From: Trissonchulus latispiculum | Taxonomy: Eukaryota > Nematoda > Enoplea > Enoplida > Ironidae | Length of the DNA stretch: 64,000 nucleotides | Assembly: GCA_030248195.1 (NCBI GenBank) | Contig: JASAND010026777.1 | Span: forward strand, 1-64,000 | Reading direction: 5' to 3' | Part shown: one piece after another, positions 1 through 12,400 of the stretch | How the letters are laid out: each line of letters begins with the position of its first letter | Position numbering within the stretch: position 1 is the first letter of the stretch | Made by a program: the position numbers and the translations under genes | The notes under the pieces: generated by a model | The model's input: the letters and a program-made list of their open reading frames with translations, nothing else | Databases searched by the model: none | Told to the model about the DNA's origin: nothing

Positions 1-135
1 ACTCAAAAGCACCGAGTGGGACTCAAAAGTACCGAATGGGACGTTTATTGTTTAAAAATTGGAAAGTACCAAGTGGAACTCCGTACCGAGTGGGACTGAA
101 TTTTATGACAAAAGTACCGAGTGATACACAATCCG
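1..135. repeat. Degenerate short repeat (TACCGAGTGGGAC)
   Basis: Five or six copies of AAAGTACCGAGTGGGACT or close variants occur in the first 130 bases. The array may continue to the left of the window. Confidence 0.7.
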
Positions 136-1321
136 TTTGTCTGCCCCTGAAAATCAAGAATTTAATTTATTAAATTTATAAAAGATTGATTGAAAGTGCG
201 CACAATCGCATTCTCACCAAATTTTAAGATGATAAATCAAAAATAGACGGATTAAAACTTAAAATTGATTAACATATTAAAATTTTTTTGAATTTACCTT
301 GAATTTGCCTTTATTTCTAGACGTCTTCCAGTTGGGGAGGGGGGTGATAAAGTGCAATTAGGGCTTTGAGGGATAAAGTTTAATTCTAGTTCTTCCAAAC
401 ATTTTTCTTGCTTTCTTAACCAATTATTATTGCTACTTTACTATGTAAGAATCTAAACTTTGCTTGGTTTCGTTTTTGGTGTATTTCGCTGTGAGGGCGA
501 TCTCAAGTATGGATATCTAAATTCTAAAGGCCTTCTCAAAAGAGTATATACAGTATAGAGGAGTTTATGGAGTTAAGTGCAACTGGATTTTGAAGTAAAG
601 AGCTAAAGAGGATAAATCCTAATTCTGAGTTACTCGAGTTACTCAAGTTAAAATATTTAAAACTTGAATTAAATGTTAATTTTGGCTCAAATATTGTTTG
701 ATTGACATTGATAAATTCATAGTTCATACAGATAAATGAAAATAAATTCACAAATAACTCTAAAAAAGAAACTTTCAGTGGAGTTATAACAAACTACAAA
801 GAACTGATCAATTTTAATCAATTAATTTTACTTATTGCGAAACCTGTGAATTGTGATAGCTATTCCGGTTTTTGTTGTGCTAGCTTAGCTACCATACCAG
901 TCGAAAAATCCATTTGGCCTCAAATGTGAAAGCTAAAGTTTAAAGAAGCATCATCGCGTTGTTTCAAGTTATGTTTCGATTCGATTAAGCTGCTTTTTAC
1001 AATTTCGAAACTATAAGCCAGAGCTAAGCTAAGACCTCGGTTGCAGTTATTATTGGTAATAACTATGAAATTCTGCCGGTGCAAATCTTCCCCCCGGGGG
1101 AAGATTTTGACCGGTGCAAAACTTCCGGGGGGAAGAATTGAAACGGTGCAAATCTTCCGGAGAGAAGTTTTGCATGGGGGGAAGATTTGCACCGTGACAC
1201 CGTCGAACGGGAATCTGAAGACTATTCTTCAATTCAAATTTCTGTTAGCTAAGTATGAACTCCTAAGCTTACAACTTTAGCTTACACTGCACTGAGCTAA
1301 CGCAAAGTTGAATCGCAAAAC
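136..1321. other. Non-coding, AT-rich, with a palindrome cluster at 1080-1200
   Basis: I see no gene. At 1080-1200 the phrase GGTGCAAATCTTCC and its complement alternate around CCCCCCGGGGG, forming several overlapping hairpins. This looks like the centre of a small inverted-repeat element whose outer ends I could not fix. Confidence 0.5.
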
Positions 1322-2144
1322 GGACTTCAGATCCGTGTTCTGCGGCCAGAAAACCCCTTTATGCTTCAGATTCGTGTTCTGCTGCAAGAAAACCCATTTA
1401 TCCATCAGATTCGTGTTCTGCGGCCAGAAAACCCCTTTATGCTTCAGATTCGTGTTCTGCGGCCAGAAAACCCCTTTATGCATCAGATTCGTGTTCTGCG
1501 GCCAGAAAACCCCTTTATGCTTCAGATTCGTGTTCTGCGGCCAGAAAACCCCTTTATGCATCAGATTCGTGTTCTGCGGCCAGAAAACCCCTTTATGCAT
1601 CAGATTCGTGTTCTGCGGCCAGAAAACCCCTTTATGCTTCAGATTCGTGTTCTGCGGCCAGAAAACCCCTTTATGCTTCAGATTCGTGTTCTGCGGCCAG
1701 AAAACCCCTTTATGCTTCAGATTCGTGTTCTGCGGCCAGAAAACCCCTTTATGCTTCAGATTCGTGTTCTGCGGCCAGAAAACCCCTTTATGCATCAGAT
1801 TCGTGTTCTGCGGCCAGAAAACCCCTTTATGCTTCAGATTCGTGTTCTGCGGCCAGAAAACCCCTTTATGCATCAGATTCGTGTTCTGCGGCCAGAAAAC
1901 CCCTTTATGCATCAGATTCGTGTTCTGCGGCCAGAAAACCCCTTTATGCATCAGATTCGTGTTCTGCGGCCAGAAAACCCCTTTATGCTTCAGATTCGTG
2001 TTCTGCGGCCAGAAAACCCCTTTATGCTTCAGATTCGTGTTCTGCGGCCAGAAAACCCCTTTATGCTTCAGATTCGTGTTCTGCGGCCAGAAAACCCCTT
2101 TATGCATCAGATTCGTGTTCTGCGGCCAGAAAACCCCTTTATGC
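1322..2144. repeat. 39-bp tandem array, 21 copies
   Basis: The unit contains CAGATTCGTGTTCTGCGG and CCAGAAAACCCCTTTATG. All but the second copy are identical except for one base (CTTCAG or CATCAG). As 39 is a multiple of three, three long frames stay open through the array (13-residue repeats on each strand). I do not consider them genes, because no start context or flanking coding sequence supports them. Confidence 0.97.
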
Positions 2145-2146
2145 AT

Positions 2147-2973
2147 ATTTCAACAAAACCGAAGAAAATAATTTTCGATTTCCCTTGGTCGCTTTTGGGA
2201 ATCAAAAAACTTGAATTACGGCGAAATCGAAAAATTTTGCGATATTTAAATTCAGCGTGATCGAAAATATACCCACCACCAAACTTTAGCTCAATTGGTC
2301 AACTTTTAAGAATTTGAGAAACGTGACAAGATCTATGGAATCCATAAACCGCTGAATGGACACCACCCGCGTGCTGGTTACATGAAACAAAATTGAGAAC
2401 CTCCTTTTTTCGGACGAGGTTCTTGGGGTCCTACTTTTATCTTGACATGGGCCGAACAATGTAGAACTGTTGACAACGGGTTGCCGAAGTTACACCTCTC
2501 CTAACGAATTTCTTGCTTTGTATTCTGCGCCCTGTATCCCATAAGCCTGACACATGTCAGTTTTTACTGAAAATACAAAACAGACACAATATAGACAATA
2601 ACAGAAAGCAATTCATACACGATGCAGTGCTATAAAACAGTCTGACATGATAAAATTCGAAGAAACTTCAAGTTGCTCTTATTTAGCAAGAAGTTGACTC
2701 TGAAATGCCACCAATAATATGCTGGGGAGATTGCAGCCTGAAAAATCGAAATTATTTTTCCGAAAAGCTGCAGTCAACCAAAGGGAAAGGGAAAGCGAAA
2801 CCAGGCCTCAGTATGCAGAATTCAAGTCGAACCCCCACGCTTCTTAAACAATAGGAGAAAGGATCATTCAAGACAGGCACTAATTACTGTTAATGTTGAG
2901 TTGATCAAATCGGGACAGACAAAAACGTCCGCTGTTTGACCAAATGGACAAGTCGACATTCTGAACTCCTCCG
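2147..2973. other. MTG1 downstream region, no feature seen
   Basis: About 830 bases of unique-looking AT-rich DNA between the 39-bp array and the MTG1 stop codon. It should include the MTG1 3' UTR. I see no further exon. Confidence 0.4.
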
Positions 2974-5326
2974 TCAGGAGGGGATCACATCCAGCATCAG
3001 CCGGCCCAGTTCGCCACGTCGAAACATGGCCACAAACGCTGAGGCGGCAGCCTCAAGCTGTGCCACCGGCCTTCGGCTACCGTCCAGTTGCGGCTGCAGA
3101 GTGATCATGTTTCGCCGGGCGGCCAAGTGAAGTAGGACTTCCAGGATTTGATCCGAGGGTTCGGTCAGCTCCAGGAGCCGCTGGACGGCGCTGTGCTGAC
3201 CGTTCCGGTTGCACCAGTACAGGAGGTAGTCGGCCAGGTTGATTGGACCGGCCAGATGGTCCCGGGTCACGTGACAGAGGGCCATTTTCAGGGCGGTCTC
3301 TAGGTCCTCTGAGTGGGGGGCCAGGATTCCGGGGGTGTCCAGGACATAAATGGGGGGCTTGTCGTTGATTCGCATTCGTTCCTGAACGCTGGTCGTGACC
3401 CCGGGTCGGTCGCCGACGGGGGCAACTTCCCGCATAGACAGGATGTGCCGACGCAAACCGTTCATGAGGGTTGACTTGCCCACGTTGGGAATGCCTGCGA
3501 AAAATAGAGAAACAATGTTAATAGAACTTTAAAAACTTAATAGAACTGTGGAAAAATGACTGATACCCACATCTATTAGAGATTAAACGCATTAGATTGC
3601 AATTAAATTCATACTACAGAAAACGCGAAAGAGCCTCAGGCTGACAAGATTTTGACACCTATCTGAGAGCAAATTTCTTCCAAAGTTCCTAGTCCATATC
3701 GACAGTCAAAGTTGGAAAAGCGGCAAACATCAAAGGATTTTGAAAATCGAAAAAATTGAATAACGATCGCAATTCTTAACGAAATTAGCTAATGTCTGGG
3801 ATAAAATATGTTTGGGAAATGGGCTAATTTTCCATCAAACGGCTAGTTCCTGGCATCTACTGATCTTTCAAAACTTAAAAAATCGACTTCTTTTGATGAA
3901 TTTTAATTTTTTTAAATTTCTTTTTCAACCAAAAGAATGTTAATGCCATGACGGTTCAGAAAATATATACATTGCTGCAGCAAAAATGTACCGCTAATTG
4001 AGTATAAACAAAACAATTTCGCTCCCTACATTTTTTGGTCAGACTTTAGTGTCAATCCAGCCTATTGTTTAGAATGCGTATTCCAGTAACGCAGATTATA
4101 TAAAGAAATAATGAAAATCGCCTGCCTGCAGTCACTAAAGCAAAGCCTTAGTCCGAAACAGGAGAGAGCCAATCGACGTGGTTATATACACGAATTAGAA
4201 ATACAAGAACAACCCACCGACAACCATGACGTTGTAGTGCTCAATTTCTGCTCGATTGAATCGATCTGAACTGGACACTTCGTCAACTATCAAATCCCGG
4301 ATTTGGTAGCAGATCTCTTTCTGACGATGCTTCATGCTGCCCCAAATGATGTGCTGCAGCAGGGGATCTTCAGACTAGAAAAAAGCCAACAATGAAACGA
4401 GAATTCACAAAAAAGGATAATTTTTCATATTTCGGTAGGAAGCTACTTAAAACCTCAAGGATTAATTAAAGTTTCAAGTTGTTTAGGATCAAAAGCCCTT
4501 AGCCTGTCTGGCTTGAAGTTTAGACAGCTCCAACGTTTCGAGACCTTCCTCGCAAGAATGTTTTATTGAATCGAAAAACTGACCCGAAGTTTTGCCTCGG
4601 CAGGACCATAGTATTTCCGGTCGACCAAATCGGCTTTGTTGAGCAACAACAGATGTGGTCGAATGGCGAATAGGGTATTTCGGAGTTGACGATTTCGGCC
4701 ACTCAACGGAATTCGGGCATCGTGCACCTCCACCACAAAATCGATGGAGCGGAGTTTGGCCTAAAATACGGTGAAACACGGAAATTAATGTCGCAAAAAC
4801 ATAATCTACACAAACGTGGAAGTGTGGACGCCAAGAAATAGCATAAATACTAGTAATACGACACAAAACTATAAAATATAAACTGTTAAAGGTAGGAAGT
4901 TTAAGCCAGCTAAGAGTAAGCTTGGACTATCTATCAAGGATTATCGTTTAAACCTGGCGGACCACACAAAAATCAAGGATTAAACAGAAAACATTCACAT
5001 TATTTGAAACGAAGAGAAACCTTTTTAATTTAAACTGAACAGAAATGATAAAATAAATTCTAATTTCTACTTTTCCTAAGATACGACTGATATGATAAAA
5101 TAAATTCTAATTTCTACTTTTCCTAAGATACGACTGATATGATGAAATAAATTCTGATTTCTGATAAAATAAATTCTGAGTTCTATACCTGCATTTTCTT
5201 CAAACTGGCAAACATATGCCTGGGAAACCATTGCTTGACATCCACCCTTCGGGCATTGGGAAGTGAGCCTAGCGTGAAGCTTTTCCGAAACTCGGGCGCC
5301 TTTGATACCAACTTTGACGTTGACAT
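2974..5326 (-). CDS. MTG1: MTG1, mitochondrial ribosome-associated GTPase 1 (4 exons, complete)
   Basis: A circularly permuted GTPase that in other animals acts at the inner mitochondrial membrane in large mitoribosomal subunit assembly. Exons, 5' to 3': 5326-5189, 4760-4584, 4374-4218 and 3494-2974. All have GT donors and AG acceptors, and joining them gives 330 residues, close to the 334 of the human protein. The motif order is permuted as expected: G4 NKAD (87-90), then G1 GIPNVGKST (158-166), then G3 DTPG (210-213). The family block WFPRHM..LKKMQ is encoded at the end of exon 1 and VEVHDARIPLSGRN in exon 2. The ATG at 5326 gives a basic, acid-poor N-terminus (MSTSKLVSKAPEFRK) that could be a mitochondrial presequence. 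I chose the exon 2 donor CGG|GTCAGT because it keeps the frame and gives the expected spacing between G4 and G1. Confidence 0.93.
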
Positions 5327-6189
5327 TAACCTTCTCCTTAAGCATAGGGCACAGTCAAATTGTAAACAAATTGTACATAATAACAATAACAAAGTACAGA
5401 CTGTCAAGGAAAGATTCTAAATTCTTAGAAGAGCCCGACAAACTAAATTACGAAGCTAAAGGTTGAAAAGGAGATTCCATTGAAGCAGATATGCTTGAAA
5501 AATGAAAAACTAAATCATTTGAATTTTGATCACTATTCTGCGATTATCTGTCTTCATAAATCTTTCTACTGCAGACAAACATTGTTTCTGCCCCAAGATG
5601 TTAAATAATTTCCCCCCCCCCCCTACAATCAAAGCAAAAGGCTATTGTTGCCTAGTCAGCATAAATACTAGACTGTATCCGTGGAAAGGGGAGGGATTCC
5701 TGTTTCATACCTTCCCACCGTAGTGGTACCAATTTACCGACCAGTTAAGGATGGATAGCTAGGTTGACTAGAGTCGAGAAAGCTTGTGACCTCCAGAGAT
5801 CGAACTACCTATAGTGTTGTGCACCGGCCCTGTCTCGACCGGCTTCCAACATGCTCGAAACATAGGCCGAAATCTCGGGGGAGGGGGGCTTCTCAGCGTG
5901 TAAACACGCATGGCTCACATTTTATCAAAACAGGCATTTTCCACAATTAATTAATGTAACTTGAGCTGTGAGAGTCATGCTGCAGTGATTTTTTATACCA
6001 CTATGTCGCAGGGAATTAGATCATTTTAACTATACAAAACTTAAGGGAGGTCCTTTTCGTGGGCAATTTTTCGACCATTTCCGATTTTGCTCCTCTTCCC
6101 AACTTTTGTTGTTCGATTGGTATATTTTTAACGAGTAGTGGAATTAAAGTCGAATTTCTTACGGTTCACCTCAAAATGGAGGTCGTCAC
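5327..6189. other. MTG1 upstream region
   Basis: It holds the presumed 5' flank of MTG1 and a C run at 5610. No other coding sequence is evident. Confidence 0.4.
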
Positions 6190-6577
6190 TAGTGTTTGAG
6201 GCCGGCCGGCCGAAGCCGGCCGGCGGGCGGCCGACCACTTTTGCTCGCCCGCCGGCCGCCGGCAACCGGCCCGCCGGCCGGCCGGGGGCCGGGGAGGCCG
6301 GCCGGCTAACGGCCGACCGGCCGGCCGGCCGGCCGCCGGCTGGGATACAAATCACCAATCAGAAATTTTCAAAATAAAGCAACTAAGCTTAAAATGAACT
6401 CCAAATCTAGTTATGCTAATTTTCTATGCTATGCTGTGCTATTTTTCCAAGATAACGTCCGAAAATAAATCTCTTAGCAGTTATAATAACTGCACTGCAA
6501 ACTGCTCTAGGCCGATAGCCGGCCGGCCGGCCGGCCACCGGCCGGCCTACGGACTCACCGGCCGGCCTCAAACACTA
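6190..6577. mobile_element. hAT-like MITE made of GGCCGGCC repeats, 388 bp, TSD GTCGTCAC
   Basis: The ends are TAGTGTTTGAGGCCGGCC and GGCCGGCCTCAAACACTA. The exact 8-bp repeat GTCGTCAC flanks it at 6182-6189 and 6578-6585. Both subterminal zones are nearly pure iterations of the palindrome GGCCGGCC, separated by an AT-rich core of about 150 bp. It lies between MTG1 and the VAV 3' end. Confidence 0.93.
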
Positions 6578-9435
6578 GTCGTCACGTGTTAAGCATAGGA
6601 AACGGAAAAAAGTGGTATTTTTCGTGCGCCAGAGAAATCTCGTCAACGACAAAATAGAGCGCTTCAACGTCCATTTCATATTATAAAGACGACCTCGAAA
6701 GGTAATTTGCAGGAAGCGGAATTTTAATTCAGGCCTTCAAAGATTTTTAATTTTTGAGTTTGAGAACAGCCAAAATCTGGTGTTTTGCAGCGCTGAAACT
6801 GGGGGTCAGCAAAATTGATGAACTATTCTGAAAACTGTAAAGCCTAGTAACAATCTACTTCCTACAAATAACAGCTTATGACAAGACGTTTCGAACGATA
6901 CCAATTGATCCTAGTAAGTTCTGCCCAACTTCGAGATTTCACTGGCGCAGAAATCTGAATTTTCAGCAAAATTTCGGAAATTCGAGCTTTTGGCAAATAA
7001 CATAGAGCTATGTATGGCAACACAGACCTACAAATGCTAGACTGTCTATTTGTAAACTATTATTGATGATCTTAGGTCATGTTTGGGTATAAATGTTGCA
7101 GCTAAGTACCCCCAGTTGTTCGCAACCCCGAGATTTCGGCCTTATTGTTTCGAGCATATGGCAAGCTTAATACATTAGGAATACTGAGTGTCCTACTCTT
7201 CCTATAATAAATTCTTTCAGTTACTTTGCAGGCTTCATATATTACGGACCCTTCAAGCTAAACCGAGATTACACAAAAATAATACCTATGCCTAACTATC
7301 AAAGAATAATTTTACTGCCTCAATAACAGTTGTAGTTGCAATCATAATTAAAAATGATTTGTACAAAGACAACAAAGAATAAATAAATTACTACAGCAAA
7401 TATAAAGTAACTAAACTAAGCAGGGGCGCGGGTAATATGTAAGTAAACTTATGAAAAATTTAGAAATAATTTTGAACAGTTAATCGTTGTATTCTTGCAA
7501 AATTCATCAAAATTCCACAAATACAAAAATCTTTCTTGCAATTGCAACAATAAAGCAAATACAGCACCAAAAGCCAGCTAGCATAATATTAAATAAGCAA
7601 TTGCAGCACAGTCAGAGGGGGAGTAGCCAATAGGAGGAATTTTATCAAATCAAAATTAAAAAATTTTAGAAATTTTCTATATCGGAGAGGAATTTGGACT
7701 TCAGCACAGAATGTTAACCGAACAAAACAACACACAGTAAATCTGAAATCGCAAAAATTGGGAGCAACATGACCGGATAGAATTTTCGGCAAAAAAGTAA
7801 GTTAAATACGTGGAAAGCAGAATTTATATTTCGCTGGAAGAAAACGCCCAACCCCGACCCCAAAGGGTTCCTTCCCATAAGTAAACCTAGACAAAATGTG
7901 CACAGAATTTCATAACTTCCTATTGTCACAAAATGGCACTAAATATAAATAAATTAGCATTAATAACTACACGAAATAACACATCATTACTAAGCAGAAT
8001 CGAGCATAAGACAAAGTTGCCGAATTTTGCAGCATTTTAAAATTATGATAGTAGAAAATTGTCCCAGGGTTAATAGTGCACCAGTTTAGTTAAAAAAACA
8101 ATAATACAGTTCACATCACGCGTCTATACAGACTAATTGAGATTCAAAACAATAATCAATATATACAAAAATAAATATACAAACTGTGGTTTTCCTAGGC
8201 AAAAATTTCTGGGGGGGGGGGTCAGTCTGGGGGAACTGAGTTCTAGGGGGCGGCCCCCCCCGGCAGGAAAAAGCCATACAAACTACAAGCAAAAATTACA
8301 CGGGTGGAGTTTTGGGTGCCGTCGTTTCCACTGCATATGTTAAAAATAAATTCACAAAAAATGAGAAAATTGTTACAAAAATCTGAAAAAAACTATAAAA
8401 TTTTACTGATGCTTGAAAAGCAACATAATCGCAAGAAACGTACAGATTAGCTCCCTTACACACGTGTACATCAAATAGACAAAATGCCAAAAATAAGTGG
8501 GCCAATAAAATAGTACAGCAACACAATAACAATAACAATAATATAGAATATGGCAGCACCAATGTTAGATGAAAAAAAAACTGAAGACAAAAAGAAGCTG
8601 TAAATAGACAAGTGAACTTGGCAACAAGCCTCAAATCATTTCTAGCCAACAAATGATTTGACACCAAGTCGGTGTCAAACACAATTGCTAGCAGAAAAGG
8701 CAGAGTACAAAGAAACCGTACGTACATAGACATAAGCAAGGACCAGCACATAGGAAAAACACAGGTCCTATTCAAGAAAGAGCAGAGTAAAGTAGAGATG
8801 AAATTTACTACAAACGCGAGTTAATCGATGAAACAAAAACGAACGTCAAGCTTGTATTGCCTTAAAAGATTCTAAAAAATCATTTTAACTTTACTTTTCC
8901 TTGAAAAGTCCCCAGTATCTATACAAGGTGGGGGGGGGGGGAGGGAAAGCGGTGATTGTTAAGCAGAAACAGTCAAATCGGGGGGGGGGGCGAACCAGGA
9001 ATCATTTCATTTTGGCAAATCGATCCTAAATCAAATCATTACCATGACAGCTGTCAATTAAAGGGTAACGATTTTACATAAACATGAGCTGGAAGCAAAT
9101 CCAAAAGAGGGGATGGGGTGGGGGGGTTGGGACTGGCTGGATCCTGGACCCAGAAAACCCCCATACAGATTCCAAATTTAGCCCAACAAAATCCTCCCAA
9201 ACCAAACAGGGGGAAATCTGGTTGTGTGATGGGCAAGAGCAGACTCCTTTACAGGGAGGGAAGGGCTAAAAAAACCGAAGTCACCAAAATGTTTGGCACA
9301 TCAATACCAATTCATAGGTATAGGGGCAGGGGAAGTAGGGTATAGCCCCCCCCCCCCGCATGTAATGAGAACCATGCGAGTGGGTGCAAAAGGAATGGCA
9401 AAGTCAGAACATTCAGTTACTAGGTTTGGTTAGGA
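6578..9435. other. Intergenic/3' region of VAV, AT-rich with G runs
   Basis: No gene is recognised. G runs at 8211-8220, 8931-8941, 8981-8990 and 9347-9357 and a G-rich hairpin (8205-8275) look like small element remnants. A 159-codon hydrophobic frame on the minus strand (8296-8775) is likely a chance product of T-rich composition. Confidence 0.4.
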
Positions 9436-12400
9436 CTAAGTTTGACCGGCACCCGTACAGGGGCTGGGACTATTCGCCACAGGAGGTGGTTCTGAGGGGG
9501 CAGAACCCCCCGAATTGGGGTTGGGTGTAGGGGTGGGGGTGGGGGTGGGTGTTGTTGCTGTAACTGGTTCCATTCCGCACAGTTTGGGCACCAATTCCGC
9601 AAAATCAACGCCCGTTAGCTGGTCAGCCTCCTGAACGTAGGCCAGGGGAAAGTAGCCAACCTGCCAAAAAAACAGACAGAATACAAAAATTAAAATAGAT
9701 AAAACAAAAATCAAATTCAGCTAAGCATTTTTTAAGAAACATTATCCAAGAACACAAAACTATAGAGTCACCGTGAATTTAGATTTATACCTAATGTAAC
9801 AACAGGTCATTAACAGTCTTCCCAAGAATAGGCTTCCCATCATTCCGCCAGTCAAAAGAATTGTTTAAAAATAAAACTTAAAATCCATTAAAAATTCCAA
9901 AAAATACAGTATTTAAAAATTAAAAATACCTTATTGTTAACCTTTCCCTTCCACCAGCCCCTGTCGTCGCCGTTTTTGCTCAGAATCAGAACCACGTCAC
10001 CCTTACGCAGGGAGACCATTTTGGGCGCTGTGCTCTCAAAATTATGCAAGGCCAGAGCGTAGCCTGAAAACAATTATTGGAATATTAAAGCAAAACCCTT
10101 AAAAAATATTTAGAAATTTAGCATAAAATAAAATTCTCCGTCACCCCTGAAAATTCAATCTTTTTTTTGACAGCAAACAAAACTATATACCGACACAAAT
10201 TGTGGCGCACGATTTTTGTTAGAGAAAAAATAGGATAAATAGAAGAAAATACAATCAAACATTTACCAACAAATGCCAGCTTGATTGGCACTTTAAGGGT
10301 GGTCTCCAGGGCCTGAAAACTTTCTTGCAGTGTGTTGGCCTCGTAGTGTTGAACCAGTTCCTATAAACAACAAATTCACCCCAAAAACATTCAAATTTTT
10401 TATTAGAGAAAAAATTCTGACAGAATGTTCTACATCTTTTATCTACGTAGGTACGACAGAATCTTTTATTTTCAAGAAGCATATACATCAAGGAGCAAAC
10501 TTTCAAATTCTTTCTGAAACATCTTCACCGCAATATTTTCGTCAAAGACAAGAAAGTCAAATTTTGCAAAGTCAGAAAACCTAGAAAGACAACCGCGAAG
10601 AACAAAAAACTACGCCGCTAGAATTGCGGCAAGAAAAAGAAAAAAGAAAAACTGGAAACATAACTAACCACAACACTGCGAAAATATTCGCTGGTATCCA
10701 GGAAGTACCCGTCATTCGGCGTGTGCTCAATCTTCACATGTTTGACCTCAGAATTGAAGCTGGAAATAAGCGGAAAGAACCATGACTATGTGTGGTTACA
10801 TTGCAACATAAAAACATATCATAAATTTTTAAGTCTAACCAAAAAAGTATCCAAAATTAAACAGAAATTCTTGAACATAATAAGTTCTCATGGGTTTTAT
10901 CATGGGGGTGCTCGGAGAGCCCCCCATAATATGAGCTATAAAGGCACTTTGCGGATTTTGAAAAGTGCTAATTAGGCATAACTAATTAACGGGAAGGAAT
11001 TAAGAGCTAATATTTACATTTTTGAAATCTCCAGGCCAAGAGCTTTCGAATGATACCAAACTTGCCCGGAAAAAATGAACTTTGAAAAAATCGACTTTCT
11101 CTTACGGGTTTGAAAGTGGGGTTTTTTTTTTTTTTCTCTGTATTCAGCATGATTTTTTCCATTTTTCTGTTAACTCGATTTTTCAAACGGCCCATAGGAA
11201 AAATTTTTCTATACTATTTTTTGATTATCTAGGCAATGGCATTTAGCAAGTTTATGTTTTTTTCCCGAATTTCGATCTGGTTCGATTTTTATAGATGGTC
11301 AAAAATGGAAAAAATAGCGTTTTTGGACACCTTCAAGCTGAAAAATTTCTAAGTCCGAAAATTTGAAAATAGTCTAAAAACGGGCAAAAACAGCGTTTTT
11401 CGGCCTCGGGGTGGTACCCATATATAGTAAATCGGGGTCGCTGAACACGATGGGCATACTGCCGAAACCGACGGATGTGACCTCTGACCCACAGCGCCCA
11501 CCCACAGTGGCTCCGGTGTGGCTCAAAAATGAAAGTCTTCAAAAGTGGTCATGTTTGGTATCAAATGAAAGCCCTTGGCGAGGCGATCAACTTTTGTCAT
11601 TATGCCACACCCGAAAAGTGGCTCCATCGTCCTGTGGGCGGGTGCCCCACCCACAGTGGGTCCCGTGTGGGTCAAAAATGAAAGTCTTCAAAAGTGGTCA
11701 AGTTTGGTATCAAATGAAAGCCCTTGGCGAGGCGATCAACTTTTGTCATTATGCCACACCCGAAAAGTGGCTCCATCGTCCTGTGGGCGGGTGCCCCACC
11801 CACAGTGGGTCCCGTGTGGGTCAAAAATGAAAGTCTTCAAAAGTGGTCAAGTTTGGTATCAAATGAAAGCCCTTGGCGAGGCGATCAACTTTTGTCATTA
11901 TGCCACACCCGAAAAGTGGCTCCATCGTCCTGTGGGTGGGTGCCCCACCCACAGTGGGTCAGCTGTGGCTCAAAAATGAAAGTCTTCAAAAGTGGTCATG
12001 TTTGGTATCAAATGAAAGCCCTTGGCGAGGCGATCAACTTTTGTCATTATGCCACACCCGAAAAGTGGCTCCATCGTCCTGTGGGCGGGTGCCCCACCCA
12101 CAGTGGGTCAGCTGTGGCTCAAAAATGAAAGTCTTCAAAAGTGGTCATGTTTGGTATCAAATGAAAGCCCTTGGCGAGGCGATCAACTTTTGTCATTATG
12201 CCACACCCGAAAAGTGGCTCCATCGTCCTGTGGGCGGGTGCCCCACCCACGGTTGGTACGGTGTGGGTCAAAAATGAAAGTCTTCAAAAGTGGTCATGTT
12301 TGGTATCAAATGAAAGCCCTTGGCGAGGCGATCAACTTTTGTCATTATGCCACACCCGAAAAGTGGCTCCATCGTCCTGTGGGCGGGTGCCCCACCCACA

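Noticed and set aside
1277..2260. Three long overlapping reading frames (287-299 codons) as possible proteins
   Set aside because: They are the 39-bp array read in frames that its length (3 x 13) keeps open. There is no start context or flanking coding sequence.
4489..4583. A frameshift in MTG1 exon 2, since another frame stays open after KLR
   Set aside because: A GTCAGT donor right after CGG keeps the frame into exon 3 and gives a G4-G1 spacing within four residues of the human protein, so no frameshift is needed.
8296..8775. 159-codon hydrophobic frame on the minus strand as a small membrane protein
   Set aside because: It is Leu/Phe/Cys-rich as expected from T-rich DNA, matches no family I know and lies just past the VAV stop.
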